A stretch of DNA of 64,000 bases. Source: Magnetococcales bacterium. GTDB lineage: Bacteria; Pseudomonadota; Magnetococcia; Magnetococcales; JADFYX01. This document shows positions 1-10,072 of this stretch, in pieces. The notes beneath the pieces are model-generated. The model had not been told where the DNA came from. It did no database searches and saw nothing but the letters and a program-made list of their open reading frames with translations. A program made the position numbers and the translations under genes. Every line of letters starts with the position of its first letter. Position 1 is the stretch's first letter. The stretch is taken from NCBI GenBank assembly GCA_015232405.1, contig JADFZS010000011.1:1-64000 (forward strand), read 5' to 3'.

Positions 1-68
1 ATCAATTCTCAAAAACAATGGGGTTGTGAAAAATTGCATAGATTATCTTATATTATTTAGTAAAATAT

Positions 69-248
69 TTAAGAAGAGATAACAGTATTTCGTTGCCGAT
101 GTTTAACGGCTAAAAGGATTTCTCTCGAAAAGGAGGAGCTATTTAAAAAAATATTCCCCAATATTTTTTTAACACTTTCTTCGTCAAATTGATAAAGTAG
201 ATCGACAACTCTCTCTATAGTTCTAACCTGGGCATCTATTTTCATCAT
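69..248 (-). CDS. Small hypothetical protein, 59 aa
   Basis: An uninterrupted reading frame runs leftward from paired ATG codons (246-248 and 243-245) to a TAA at 69-71. The product begins MMKIDAQVRTIERVVDLL and contains the stretch EESVKKILGNIF. It looks like a soluble, partly amphipathic helical protein with charged and hydrophobic residues alternating, not random AT-rich translation. A weak AGAG lies about 7 nt before the first ATG. It is divergent from the response regulator at 465, so both could share the AT-rich region between them. I recognise no family. That it is a gene is an inference from coding character alone. Confidence 0.4.
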   Translation of the reverse strand: MMKIDAQVRTIERVVDLLYQFDEESVKKILGNIFLNSSSFSREILLAVKHRQRNTVISS

Positions 249-464
249 TAAGTTACTCTTTTGATTTTTATCTTTTGAATTATATTTAAATTTTTTTATT
301 AAAATCTTTGATCCGAATACAAAGATCTATTAATTGAATTATTAATACGTTTGGATATTATTTTCAATTATGCAGGTGGGGTAATCAATTTTGACTATTA
401 ACTTTTATAGTTAACCCATATGGGTTATGCTGAGGTGAGTTTCAATTAAAAATGCAGGGGATAA

Positions 465-1094
465 ATGAAAATTCTTTTGGCTGATGACCATCCACTTATA
501 TTAAACGCCATGCCTACTGTATTGAAGAGGCTGGCTGATGATGTGGAGATAATTAATTCTGTAGATTTTCCTTCTACATTCCAAATGTTACAACAAAACC
601 CTGATGCGGACCTGGTTCTATTGGACCTTTCTATGCCTGGTATGGAAAGTTTTGCAGCAGTTTCTGAAATATGTAGCCGTTATCCAGGGACACCGATTGT
701 GATTCTCTCCGGTTCAGAAGATCCCCAACATGTGCAAAAAGTTTTGGATCTGGGAGCGGCGGGATTTATTCCAAAAACACTACCACCAGACGCGCTTTTG
801 CAAGTCATACGGTTGATTTTGACTGGTGTGGTTTTTGCGCCAACAAATTTATCAAATATCTCTACCTCAGCAGCGCAAGATAAAGAAAAGTCTGTATCTC
901 AGAGAGGTTCGTCAACATTAACACCACGCCAGATTGATGTTCTAAAACTTATTAAAAGCGGAAAATCCAATAAACAAATTGCCATAACCCTATCTATGTC
1001 ACCAGAAACTGTGAAAGTTCATGTTGCTGCTATTTTCCGCGCCCTGAGGGTAAAAAATCGTACTCAGGCTGCAGTAGCTTCTTATACGTTATAA
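465..1094 (+). CDS. LuxR/NarL-type response regulator
   Basis: This is a two-domain cytoplasmic transcription factor. Residues 1-120 form a receiver domain with the acidic pair at Asp7/Asp8, the phospho-acceptor Asp54 in LLDLSMPG, Ser82 as the switch hydroxyl and Lys104 in GFIPKTL. Residues 150-209 form a LuxR/GerE helix-turn-helix beginning LTPRQIDVLKLI. The length is normal for the NarL/FixJ family. Its last 13 bp overlap the end of the convergent hybrid kinase gene, leaving no room for a terminator between them. The neighbour is a plausible phosphodonor, but that pairing is inferred. An AGGGG ribosome-binding site lies just before the ATG. Confidence 0.9.
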   Translation: MKILLADDHPLILNAMPTVLKRLADDVEIINSVDFPSTFQMLQQNPDADLVLLDLSMPGMESFAAVSEICSRYPGTPIVILSGSEDPQHVQKVLDLGAAGFIPKTLPPDALLQVIRLILTGVVFAPTNLSNISTSAAQDKEKSVSQRGSSTLTPRQIDVLKLIKSGKSNKQIAITLSMSPETVKVHVAAIFRALRVKNRTQAAVASYTL

Positions 1095-4000
1095 TCGGGC
1101 CGTTTTTGTCGTAATATATTACGCAGCAAGGTACGTAATTTTAGCGGTGATATGGGTTTGACCAATACAGAATAACCCTGTTGCTCGATTGCACTCAAAA
1201 CCTCCATTTTTGTCTCTCCTGTAATAATAATGCCAAGTGGAGGGTCCGGGTAGAAATTGCTAATATTTTTTAACACCTCTGTACCCAACTCACCACCATG
1301 CAGTCGATAATCACAGAGAATCAAATCAAAAGAAGGCTCTTTTTTTTCATTTATCCAAGCTATGGCTGCAGATCCTGATTCAAAAGCCACACATTGACAT
1401 CCCCAACCTGTTAATGTGGCTTGCAATCCTTCGCGGACAGATTCATCATCATCTACCAGTAAAAATGACTGTCCTGCCAGATTTACCGGTGGAGTTGTTG
1501 CAGAAGATAATGAGAGCTCATATTTGTCGGTTGCTAATACTGTTTTAGTATCAGCTGGTACTGTAACTGAAAATCGAGATCCGTGACCTGGATGGGAAAC
1601 AACATCAACCTTGTGTTTCAGCAGGGAACATAAGCCATGCACAATGGCTAAACCAAGCCCCAGTCCAATTTCTTGATGCTTATCCCGGTTGTCCAGTTGG
1701 TGGAATTCGTGAAAAATTTCTTTTTGATCTTCTGTAGAGATGCCAACTCCGGTATCCCACACTTCTATTCTTATTTTATCACTCTGTTTTCTAACTCCAA
1801 GGACTACACCGCCTGTTTTTGTGTAGCGTATGGCATTGGTTAGCAGGTTACGTATAACACGTTCCAGTAGGGTTGGGTCACTCTGGACTATGGCATTTGT
1901 ATTGATGACACGGAACTGTAGATTACGGGCTTTGGCCAAGACAGAAAATTCAATCTTCAACCGCTTAAACAGTGGCCCAAGAGCGATAGAAGAGAGGTGG
2001 GCTGTTATGACGCCAGCATCCAGTTTGGAGTAATCCATCAAAGTATCGAACATTTTTCCAAAAGACTGGTTGGCAGTTTTAAGGTTTTCCACCACATCAG
2101 TTACATCAGAACTTTTGGACATATTATCTAGTGCATTTATTAACAGACCTTCAGCCATCAATGGTTGGCGCAAGTCGTGACTGACGGTAGCTAAAAACCT
2201 TGATTTAGCTTTGTTGGCCATTTCTGCTACATTTTTAGCTTCACGAAGCGCATTTGTCTCTTTTTTTAAAAACTCCTGTTCCATACGCAAACGTTGTCGC
2301 TCCTCACGCAAGGCCACAGCGCGAGAATTGGTAATGGATATGGCCGCTTGAGCTCCCAACAACTGCACAAGTTCCAATCGTTCTTTAGGGAAAGCCCCGG
2401 TACTAAGATTGTTTTCCAGGTAAATGGCCCCAAAAATCTGACCTTGATGGATGAGCGGTGCGCACAAGATAGATTTGGGGCGTTGTAAACGTATATATGG
2501 AGTAGCAGCAAAACGGTTGTCTGTTACTGCATCATCAATAATACAAGCCTCACGGCTGCGAATCACAAGATTTGTAATCTCCACAGCCAAGGGAACAACG
2601 TTTTTATCAGCCTCTTGTAAAGGAAGGGAGTCAAGGAGACGGATAGAGTCTTGCTCCGTGGAGCCAGTAGCCGCCAAGTACGGGACACCCTCTTTAATCA
2701 AAACCAAACTCCCTTGCTCTGCTCCGGCATTTTTTAGAAGTATAGACATCAAGCTTGTGAGCAATTTTTTAAAGTCAATCTCACCAGATATAGCTTGGGA
2801 GGCTTTGAGAACAGTTGGTAAATCTAAAAATTGAGCTGCCGAACCACCATCTATGCTATTGCTGGTTGTGCAATCAATTGTTCGATTGATTGCTTGCTTG
2901 GTTTTTGCTAGATATTCTGGATAGCGCACTTCCAAATCTGCTACTTTAGCCCATGCTTGCCAACGGCTATATGCATGGTGGGCATCCTGTAAATAGTGGC
3001 GGGCTAAACGATCAGATTTTTGCTTATGATAGAAAGCACCTGCCAACTCCAGAGCCAAAGCCTCCTCATTTAAAAAACCATGTTCATGGGCTAATTGAAT
3101 AGCCAGTTCATAATGGTCTCTGGCAGCACTGAAATTACCAGCAACTCTTTCTCTTTCTGCCTCGACAAGGTGAAATTTATTTAAAAAATTCATGGGGGCA
3201 TGTTCGGCAAATCCCTTCATGATTTTTTGGTTGGCAGCAACCCGTTCTAAATGGATCTGACGGCTCTCTTCATCTTTCAATGTGAAGTCGGTCAGTCTTA
3301 TCAGGGAATCATAGAGATGAAAAAGTGGTATTCCGTAGGTGCTGGGAGAAGCATCCTGATATTTATCAGTCAGTATAGCCTGTTTTGTTGCTTGTGTGTA
3401 GTTGCCGAACAGATAGGAGAGAATCATTATATTTTTGTGAATTATAAATACAGTTTGCAGATTGTTCTGTTCCAAACTTCTCTGCAAAGCTGTTTCATAC
3501 TCCCATGTTTGATCAACAGAAGAGTGTGGCTTTTTGGATGGCCCAATTAGGTAAGAAATAAACTGTTGAACAGAGCGTTGAGCCTCAATTACATGTAATC
3601 GTTGCGTTCTGAAGATAGAAGCCGAAAAAACCGCAACTTGACTTTGGGTTTCTTCAAGAGGGTCTCCTACATAGGCTGCATACCATGACCAGCCAATTGC
3701 GGCATGACCAACTATATCAAACTCACCTGAATCCAGACCGATTTCAAGACCATCTGCCATCAATCTCAGTGATTTTCTTAAATGCTCCTTCCAAAATGTT
3801 ACAAGGCCTCCAGTATAGTGTATTGCTCTTGCTTTATATTGGTTGGTATCCGACTTATTTGCTAAACGTAATGCCAAATAACCAAAACGAGAGCCAGTTT
3901 CAAAATCTTGGGCAATTCCGCACATGATGATTCCGAATGAGGCAAAGGAGGAGGCTGAACTTGGTGCGATACCGTATTTCAACGAAAGTTGAAATGACAT

Positions 4001-6763
4001 TCCTCCTATTAATGGCATTAAAATTGGTGACGTGAGATAGGCAGGAGAGTATAAAATTGTGAGAAGCTTCATAACCATCAATTTTTCAGGATTACTCATC
4101 TCAGGTAAATTGATAATGTCATCATCTTCAATTTCAGAAAAAAGCTGCCTTGAATGATTAATGATTTCATCAATATCATTAGAGGTAGGATTGTCAGGAA
4201 AAGTAAATCCAAGCAAACTCAATGCTAACAAGCCCTGTTCAATACTCTCCATAAGCCTGTTCTGTCCAAGGTATGCGAGTATTATGATCTCCATAGCACG
4301 TACTCGGTCCAAAGGGACTATGGCATTTTCTTCTACAATTGCTGAAAGTTTTTCCATGGCTTTGTAGTCAGTAACCAGTGAGGAAAACTCCATTGTAGTA
4401 AGATGAAGCTCTAATGTAAGATCATAATGACTTTTCCAGTTGGACGGTTCCAACAAGTCTAGGCCAGCCTGGAAGTATATTAAAGCCGTTTCAAAAGCTG
4501 TAGAACGTTTGGCTTTGTGGCCAGCGGTAAGATTGTATTTGGCCAACTCAATTATTGCTTTTTGATCAGTGATTAAATGTCTTCCAAGGTTGAGATGACC
4601 GACAATATCAAATATTTTTTCTTCCCACTCTTTAGGAGGAGTACCAGCTACGAGCAAATTACCAATCTCAAGATGTTTTTTTTCTTTTTGTTCTTCACCG
4701 ATCAAACCATATGCAGCCTGTTGTACCCGGTCATGAATAAAACGGAATGCAGGATTGGCCTCTTCCATATAACGGGCCAGTTGATATCCTTCATCCAATG
4801 GCAGAATTAACCCTTCCTGCATAGCCTTCCACAATATAACCATGGTCTCTTTATTGTTTTTTCCATTAACCAAGGCTAAAGTGTTTAGGTCAAAGACATT
4901 ACCAATACAGGCCGCCAACTGTACAAGTTGACTGGTCTCTTCAGGCAAGTTACTAATTTTTGTCGCCATCAAATCCACAACATTATCTGTTATGCCACTG
5001 TTTTGTATGGCCTGCATATCCCAATGCCAATGGTTGTCACTAAACAGGATATGCTTCCTTTCATACAGAGAGTGTAAAAATTGATTGAGGAAAAATGGGT
5101 TGCCATGTGTTTTAAAAAAACAGAGTTCGGCAAAAGGTTCACTTTTATCAGGATGGCAAATCAATGTATCCGAGACCAATGTAACCACATTCTCCTTATT
5201 GAGTGGTGATAAGGTCAGGGTATGGATTATTGATCCGTTTTTTTCTATTGCTTCTATGGTTCGCATCAAGGGATGATCAATTGCTACCTCATTATCACGG
5301 TAAGCACCTACCAAGAAAAGATAGCCGTTTTCCTGATCAGTCATAATCTGTTGAATCAACTCCCTGGATGGTCCATCAGACCACTGTAGATCATCTAAAA
5401 ACATGGTTAGTGGATGAGTTTCATCCACACATGCGGTGACAAAATTGCGAAAGACCAAGTTAAAACGGTTGGAAGCTTCAGTTGGTGGCAGGTCAGGCAA
5501 AGGGGGCTGGGAGCCAACTATGGCTTCCAGTTCAGGAATAACATCAATAATCACTCCAGCATTTTTACCCATTCCTTTGAGGAATCTCTCTTTCCAATTA
5601 GCTAACTTCAGTTCGCTTTCACTCAATAGCTGTTGAACCAACTCACTAAAAGCCTGAATCAAAGCGGCGTACGGGATGTCTCGTTGATATTGATCATATT
5701 TACCAGAGATGAAATATCCCCGTCTGGCGGTTATTGGTTTGTGCAACTCATGAATAAGCGCCGATTTTCCCACCCCGGAATATCCGGCCACTAACATCAT
5801 CTCCCTTGCGCCATCTATAACTCGTTCAAAGGTATCAAGGAGCGTCTGCACCTCTTGGTCACGTCCATAGAGCTTTTGCGGAATTTGAAAGCGGTCAGAG
5901 TGATCGTTTCGGACCAAAGTAAATAGTGACGTATCCCCTTTTTGCCACTGGTGTTGACATTGGATTAAATCTGACTGCAAGCCAACAGCAGATTGGTAGC
6001 GGGATTCTGCATCTTTTGCCATTAGTTTCTCTATAATAGCAGAGAGCATAAGCGGAACACCTGATTGCCTTTCATGAACTTTTTGAGCTGTTCGGGCTAT
6101 ATGGCTATGGACCAATTCCAATGGATCTTGTGAATTAAAAGGTGGCTGGCCAGTTAACAGGTGATAAAAAGTAATTCCAAGAGAGTAAAAGTCGGCACGA
6201 TAATCTATGTTTCGGTTCATGCGTCCGGTCTGTTCTGGAGCTATATAGGGCAAGGTTCCCGCCAGACGGTTGGCTTCCCGAGCTTCTGGAGCTTCCTGGC
6301 TTAATGTAGTAGAAAGACCAAAATCAATTATTTTGATCACACCTGTTTGTGGGTTCCAAACAATATTGCTTGGGTTGATATCCTTATGTATAACCCGCTG
6401 GGAATGGATATTTCCTAATGTATTGCTAAGAGATATGGCTATAGTAAAAAATTGTTCCAGATCAAGCGGCCCCTCTTTGAGAAACCTGTCCAAGGATTCA
6501 CCACCAAAATCTTCTAGGACAATAGCCAAGCTGTTGCCAAAACGTTTTAGATCAGAAACTTTTATAACCCCTGCCAAATCAAGTTGTTGGGTAATATCAA
6601 ATTCCTGTTCAAAACGTGCCAAAGCCTCTGGTTCTGGTCGGTCATGGTTCAAGACTTTTAAGATGCAAGCCTCGCTGTCAGATAGGCGTTGACCGCGATG
6701 GATTGCAGAATTTGTGCTTTTATAAATGCAATCAAATAATTCATAATCAGAAAGGATAGCCAT
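1082..6763 (-). CDS. Giant Ser/Thr kinase - ATPase - GAF - hybrid histidine kinase
   Basis: This 1893-residue signalling protein joins two kinase chemistries. Residues about 10-270 are a eukaryotic-like Ser/Thr kinase with HKDINPSN at about 126 and DFG at about 147. A STAND/AAA-type predicted ATPase follows with Walker A GYSGVGKS near 328, then a long helical, TPR-like middle. A GAF domain lies at about 1310-1470. The histidine kinase has an H-box SHDLRQP near 1528, an N-box and G-boxes DTGVGIS and GLGLGLA. A C-terminal receiver has DDDE at about 1770, Asp near 1817 and Lys near 1869. The architecture is known in cyanobacteria and proteobacteria. No membrane segment is evident. The ligand is unknown. 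Confidence 0.92.
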   Translation of the reverse strand: MAILSDYELFDCIYKSTNSAIHRGQRLSDSEACILKVLNHDRPEPEALARFEQEFDITQQLDLAGVIKVSDLKRFGNSLAIVLEDFGGESLDRFLKEGPLDLEQFFTIAISLSNTLGNIHSQRVIHKDINPSNIVWNPQTGVIKIIDFGLSTTLSQEAPEAREANRLAGTLPYIAPEQTGRMNRNIDYRADFYSLGITFYHLLTGQPPFNSQDPLELVHSHIARTAQKVHERQSGVPLMLSAIIEKLMAKDAESRYQSAVGLQSDLIQCQHQWQKGDTSLFTLVRNDHSDRFQIPQKLYGRDQEVQTLLDTFERVIDGAREMMLVAGYSGVGKSALIHELHKPITARRGYFISGKYDQYQRDIPYAALIQAFSELVQQLLSESELKLANWKERFLKGMGKNAGVIIDVIPELEAIVGSQPPLPDLPPTEASNRFNLVFRNFVTACVDETHPLTMFLDDLQWSDGPSRELIQQIMTDQENGYLFLVGAYRDNEVAIDHPLMRTIEAIEKNGSIIHTLTLSPLNKENVVTLVSDTLICHPDKSEPFAELCFFKTHGNPFFLNQFLHSLYERKHILFSDNHWHWDMQAIQNSGITDNVVDLMATKISNLPEETSQLVQLAACIGNVFDLNTLALVNGKNNKETMVILWKAMQEGLILPLDEGYQLARYMEEANPAFRFIHDRVQQAAYGLIGEEQKEKKHLEIGNLLVAGTPPKEWEEKIFDIVGHLNLGRHLITDQKAIIELAKYNLTAGHKAKRSTAFETALIYFQAGLDLLEPSNWKSHYDLTLELHLTTMEFSSLVTDYKAMEKLSAIVEENAIVPLDRVRAMEIIILAYLGQNRLMESIEQGLLALSLLGFTFPDNPTSNDIDEIINHSRQLFSEIEDDDIINLPEMSNPEKLMVMKLLTILYSPAYLTSPILMPLIGGMSFQLSLKYGIAPSSASSFASFGIIMCGIAQDFETGSRFGYLALRLANKSDTNQYKARAIHYTGGLVTFWKEHLRKSLRLMADGLEIGLDSGEFDIVGHAAIGWSWYAAYVGDPLEETQSQVAVFSASIFRTQRLHVIEAQRSVQQFISYLIGPSKKPHSSVDQTWEYETALQRSLEQNNLQTVFIIHKNIMILSYLFGNYTQATKQAILTDKYQDASPSTYGIPLFHLYDSLIRLTDFTLKDEESRQIHLERVAANQKIMKGFAEHAPMNFLNKFHLVEAERERVAGNFSAARDHYELAIQLAHEHGFLNEEALALELAGAFYHKQKSDRLARHYLQDAHHAYSRWQAWAKVADLEVRYPEYLAKTKQAINRTIDCTTSNSIDGGSAAQFLDLPTVLKASQAISGEIDFKKLLTSLMSILLKNAGAEQGSLVLIKEGVPYLAATGSTEQDSIRLLDSLPLQEADKNVVPLAVEITNLVIRSREACIIDDAVTDNRFAATPYIRLQRPKSILCAPLIHQGQIFGAIYLENNLSTGAFPKERLELVQLLGAQAAISITNSRAVALREERQRLRMEQEFLKKETNALREAKNVAEMANKAKSRFLATVSHDLRQPLMAEGLLINALDNMSKSSDVTDVVENLKTANQSFGKMFDTLMDYSKLDAGVITAHLSSIALGPLFKRLKIEFSVLAKARNLQFRVINTNAIVQSDPTLLERVIRNLLTNAIRYTKTGGVVLGVRKQSDKIRIEVWDTGVGISTEDQKEIFHEFHQLDNRDKHQEIGLGLGLAIVHGLCSLLKHKVDVVSHPGHGSRFSVTVPADTKTVLATDKYELSLSSATTPPVNLAGQSFLLVDDDESVREGLQATLTGWGCQCVAFESGSAAIAWINEKKEPSFDLILCDYRLHGGELGTEVLKNISNFYPDPPLGIIITGETKMEVLSAIEQQGYSVLVKPISPLKLRTLLRNILRQKRPDYNV

Positions 6764-7593
6764 AATAATGAAATTGTCTTAGGTTAGAGTTATTTGCTTT
6801 TTGTAATAACAGTTATTTTATGTAGTAAAAAATTGAATCTGGATTCAGAAATGTCAAAAGCCATAGCATAAGGTATGTGGTATGTTTTCATCTGTTTAAA
6901 TACAATATCTTGAACCTAGATTTGTTCGACTTGAGCATAAGACGATAAAGAGAGAATCAATTATTGCCTTAAAAGAACATACGCATATAATGCTTAAACC
7001 ATTGGCAAAAAAACACTTCCTCATCAAACTATAATTTGTAATTAATTTAACTGGCAATCCTATTGATATGCTTGATAATTAAATATAAATCAGGAGAAAA
7101 GTCTCGCAAACGAGAAAAATCAAGATAATATAATCAAAATAAAATCAAATAAATTCCAGCACAACAACCATTTCAGTTGCTGTAACATCAATGGGATATG
7201 AGAGGTTATTAAACATTAATTTATTTGTTAATGCAAATTTATACTGTACTATCTGAGAAATTTATACTTTATTATATTGTGGTAGTGTGTAGTGAATCAA
7301 TCTTGAATATACTGTTTGTTTTTATTGTAAAAATTCCATAATAACAGATTGTTGCTAAATTATTTATTTAAATTTAATCAACATGTTAAAGTTAAAAAAA
7401 TAGATAAAAAATAGTTAGTATAAGAAGTAAAAATTTAAAAATTAGTTAAAGCAGAAAATTATTTAAAAAATTTGAAAAAAAAGCTAATAGAAATGATCTT
7501 AAGTAAAAGATCTCTGTGGAATGATGGGGGATATGATACCCCCCATTTTGGAGTAAATAAGAGATAGTTGGAGGTTAAATATAAAAAGCTGTT
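6764..7593. other. AT-rich gene-free gap (830 bp)
   Basis: This interval separates the divergent-side start of the hybrid kinase from the end of the DUF5610-type gene. It is strongly AT-rich and I find no ORF with a credible start. One frame stays open for about 44 codons on the + strand (about 6897-7032) but has no start near its beginning. The only structured element I see is the GC-rich hairpin at 7524-7546. Confidence 0.6.
7524..7546. terminator. GC-rich hairpin after the DUF5610-type gene
   Basis: ATGGGGG at 7524-7530 and CCCCCAT at 7540-7546 are perfect inverted repeats around a 9-nt loop. The hairpin lies about 50 bp beyond the stop of the leftward gene at 7594. No clear U-run follows on the minus strand, so calling it a terminator rests on position and stem strength only. 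Confidence 0.45.
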
Positions 7594-8205
7594 TTATGCA
7601 GCATCAGCAAGCTCATCCTCTTTAGGTGATGATAGATCTACTTGTTTTTCTTCATAATATTTATTCAACTTCTCCCAAATCAGTGAGTCGGTTTTTGCAA
7701 TACCCTCCTCCACCTGCCCATTTAGAACATCCAACCCTTCGAGTATATCTTTGGCCTCTTCCAAGCCGCGTTTAATGCCCCCTGAGATCAACTCTATAAA
7801 GCCATCTAATACTCCCTGTTGCTCTAACTCAGGATGGTTAACAGCATATCTATCAAAAAAACCTGTGGAGACAGAAACTATATAATCAGCCGTTTTTTCT
7901 GGAGTATGCTCTTTTGGATCTAGCTCTTCTACATCTTTTGCCTCAGGGTCAAACTCTTTTAGCATACGGTTTATCTCTGTTAATGCTTTTTCCCTTAAAG
8001 CTTGGTTGGCATAAGCTGTAACTCCATCACTGGAAAATGAGAAATAATCAGAGCTTGGCCGTATAACTTCACCTTCAACTAAGGAGCTTATCTCAGGGGA
8101 TTTCTCTTGACCTGTAACACCACGTTTAGCCAATTTTGCCCCGTTTGCGGAGCTATTTGCTATTACACTGTAAGATTGTAATGCACTAACTGATTGAATC
8201 ATCAT
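7594..8205 (-). CDS. DUF5610-type protein, 203 aa
   Basis: The protein matches my memory of the DUF5610 pattern: a YTPE-like segment (HTPEKTADYIVS), a conserved FIELISGGIKRG and a C-terminal EEAKDILEGLDVLNGQVEEGIAKT. It has no signal peptide or membrane segment. The N-terminus (SVSALQSYSVIANSS) resembles those of FlgM-type or flagellum-associated small proteins, and DUF5610 members often sit in genomes with motility genes, but no function is established. Two ATG codons stand in tandem at the start, with GGAG about 10 nt upstream. It is monocistronic, flanked by long gaps on both sides. Confidence 0.75.
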   Translation of the reverse strand: MMIQSVSALQSYSVIANSSANGAKLAKRGVTGQEKSPEISSLVEGEVIRPSSDYFSFSSDGVTAYANQALREKALTEINRMLKEFDPEAKDVEELDPKEHTPEKTADYIVSVSTGFFDRYAVNHPELEQQGVLDGFIELISGGIKRGLEEAKDILEGLDVLNGQVEEGIAKTDSLIWEKLNKYYEEKQVDLSSPKEDELADAA

Positions 8206-8588
8206 GATAATTAAACTCCAAAATGGGATATCAATTTTATCTGTAGTCTCTTACCATTCCTAGTTTGCAATAAGCGTGCAAAAAATGTGAAAGCATAAAT
8301 AATGTCAAATATATCAAATTGTTATTTGCTATATAACTAACTCACATTTATAAAATATTTTGTAAGTTGGAAAAAATATCCCCATAATTTAATGCCAGAT
8401 AAGGCAATATTTTCTTGAAACATCTTTGCCTGAACAATACCACAAAACTATTATTGGTTGCTATAATTTAGCTTACGTTAATTAGGTTGAATTAACCGCT
8501 GTTTACTAACTTCCATTGCTAATTGATCAAATAGAAACGATACTGAGCCGCGTTTAGTATGTTTGTACTCATAGAAGGGGAAGTATAA
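8206..8588. other. Divergent intergenic region (383 bp)
   Basis: This region lies between two divergently transcribed genes and must carry promoters for both. It is AT-rich with several TATAAT-like words, for example near 8330 and 8460. I could not single out a convincing -35/-10 pair or operator, and I see no ORF. A good AAGGGGAAG ribosome-binding site sits immediately before the rightward gene. Confidence 0.5.
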
Positions 8589-8921
8589 ATGGTTGAGTTA
8601 GAGATGCTGTATTGCACTGTGTGTAATCCAGAAAAACAGCATCAAGAAGACAGAAGGAGAGCAGAATCTTCCTCTAATATTGTGAATTTTCCTAATGATA
8701 GACGGGTTAATAAAGTCAACCGACGGCAATGCCTTGATCGTAGGATGCGGGAAGATGCTCCCCTGAACAAAACCAGTTTGAGAAGATCTATTGGTCGTCG
8801 CCCCTTTGATGGTAAGTCGTGGTTTGTTGGTACCATTGAAAGTGCCATTAAAGAACATTGGGTGAAGGATGAATCAAAAAACAGAGTGATCTGCCCTCGC
8901 TGTTATCGAAAATTTAATTAA
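8589..8921 (+). CDS. Small basic protein with two CxxC pairs
   Basis: This 110-residue protein has Cys pairs at both ends: YCTVCN near residue 9 and CPRCYRKFN at the C-terminus. Together they could form a split zinc ribbon. The middle is rich in Arg and carries repeated DRR motifs (EDRRRAE, NDRRVNK, LDRRMRED), giving a strongly basic, possibly nucleic-acid-binding or linker-like segment. The ATG at 8589 is chosen because AAGGGGAAG lies just upstream; a second ATG at 8604 is possible. I recognise no family. It stands alone between two oppositely oriented genes. Confidence 0.65.
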   Translation: MVELEMLYCTVCNPEKQHQEDRRRAESSSNIVNFPNDRRVNKVNRRQCLDRRMREDAPLNKTSLRRSIGRRPFDGKSWFVGTIESAIKEHWVKDESKNRVICPRCYRKFN

Positions 8922-8941
8922 CTATTTTTTAGTTTACAAGC

Positions 8942-10072
8942 TTATGGCATCAATAAACTAAATTTTGCTTCAGCAAAGCTAACACCGTTCACAATTATTT
9001 CCACTCGGTGTTCTCCTTGATAATATTTTCGCGTTGTTATTTTTTTTATGGCGTGCTTTTTTGTTGCAACCAGCTTTTTATTTGCCAAAAGGGTTGTTAG
9101 CTTCCACTTAAATACTTTTGGCGAAGTTTGCCCGGATTTTTTTTTGTGGTGAATAATATAGTCAATTATCAAAGGTTGGTCTTGGTTGCTGTCTGAAATT
9201 GCACTAAAAGTAAACTCCAAATAATCGCCAAAATTTACTGTTGGGGTATTAAGTTCAATAGAGGGTTTTTTGATTTTGGCTCTATTGAACCCCAGAGTAG
9301 ACAATATTTTTTTATCCCCTTTTTTTACCAAGGTTCGACAAGCGTGTTTAACAAGTTTGATTCTCTGTTTACTTGCATTTTTCATCCATTGTCCTGCAAT
9401 TTCTGCCACTAAATCTGGGTGGTCTTTTGATATATCATTGAGATTGTTGGCTACGGATCGGCGAACATATTCACTGGGGTCATCCTTAAGTATTTCAAGA
9501 AGCTCCAAAATGGGGGAAGGGTCACTAATAAACATGGGTAATCTCATAGCCCAAGGAAGCCTTGGGCGACTACCCTCTGAGACCAATCGTCTGACATGTT
9601 GATTATCATCTGTCGACCAACCTCTTAATGTAGACAATGTTTTAGTTGTTGATTTTAAAATAAAATACCTGATCGCCAACTCAGAAGTAAAACGTTTGGT
9701 CATCTCTTTGAGCAGTTCCATGGATAGATCAAAATGATCCTGACCTTTTAGTGCAACATAGTGGGCCATGGGCATTATTGCCCATCCAGCAATACCATTT
9801 TCATCAATTCCTGCATTTGAAATACCTTCATCTATGTTAGTACCCAAGGAGTCCAATAGAATTTTACTACTCTTGGTAAAATCAGCAGGAAGATATTCAA
9901 CCATGGTCTGGGTAATTAACTCTGAACGGGCCTTTAATTCCAGAGAGTCCATATTTGTTGTGGCATCTGTAACAAAGCTATGGGAATCAAAGTTATGATA
10001 CTGTTTTAAAAAATGCCCAGCCATAGCTGAAACTAGCGATTTGTTAAAACAATTTTTAAACGGTTCAGGCAT
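8942..10072 (-). CDS. alkC: AlkC-type DNA alkylation repair glycosylase with Ig-like tail
   Basis: This protein resembles AlkC (COG4335), a HEAT-repeat DNA glycosylase that excises alkylated bases such as 3-methylcytosine and 3-methyladenine. The N-terminus PEPFKNCFNKSLVSAMA and the LELKARSELITQTM segment are typical. The central region shows HEAT-like helices including DDPSEYVRRSVANNLNDIS. From about residue 270 the sequence turns into beta-rich segments (IELNTPTVNFGDYLEFTF, GEHRVEIIVNGV). This fits the C-terminal Ig-like domain described for AlkC rather than AlkD. The length of 376 aa fits. It is transcribed alone. Catalytic residues could not be assigned by eye. Confidence 0.85.
   Translation of the reverse strand: MPEPFKNCFNKSLVSAMAGHFLKQYHNFDSHSFVTDATTNMDSLELKARSELITQTMVEYLPADFTKSSKILLDSLGTNIDEGISNAGIDENGIAGWAIMPMAHYVALKGQDHFDLSMELLKEMTKRFTSELAIRYFILKSTTKTLSTLRGWSTDDNQHVRRLVSEGSRPRLPWAMRLPMFISDPSPILELLEILKDDPSEYVRRSVANNLNDISKDHPDLVAEIAGQWMKNASKQRIKLVKHACRTLVKKGDKKILSTLGFNRAKIKKPSIELNTPTVNFGDYLEFTFSAISDSNQDQPLIIDYIIHHKKKSGQTSPKVFKWKLTTLLANKKLVATKKHAIKKITTRKYYQGEHRVEIIVNGVSFAEAKFSLLMP

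Noticed and set aside
2451-2834. Rightward 127-codon ORF inside the hybrid kinase gene
   Set aside because: It is an out-of-frame shadow opposite the GAF-domain coding region, with no motif.
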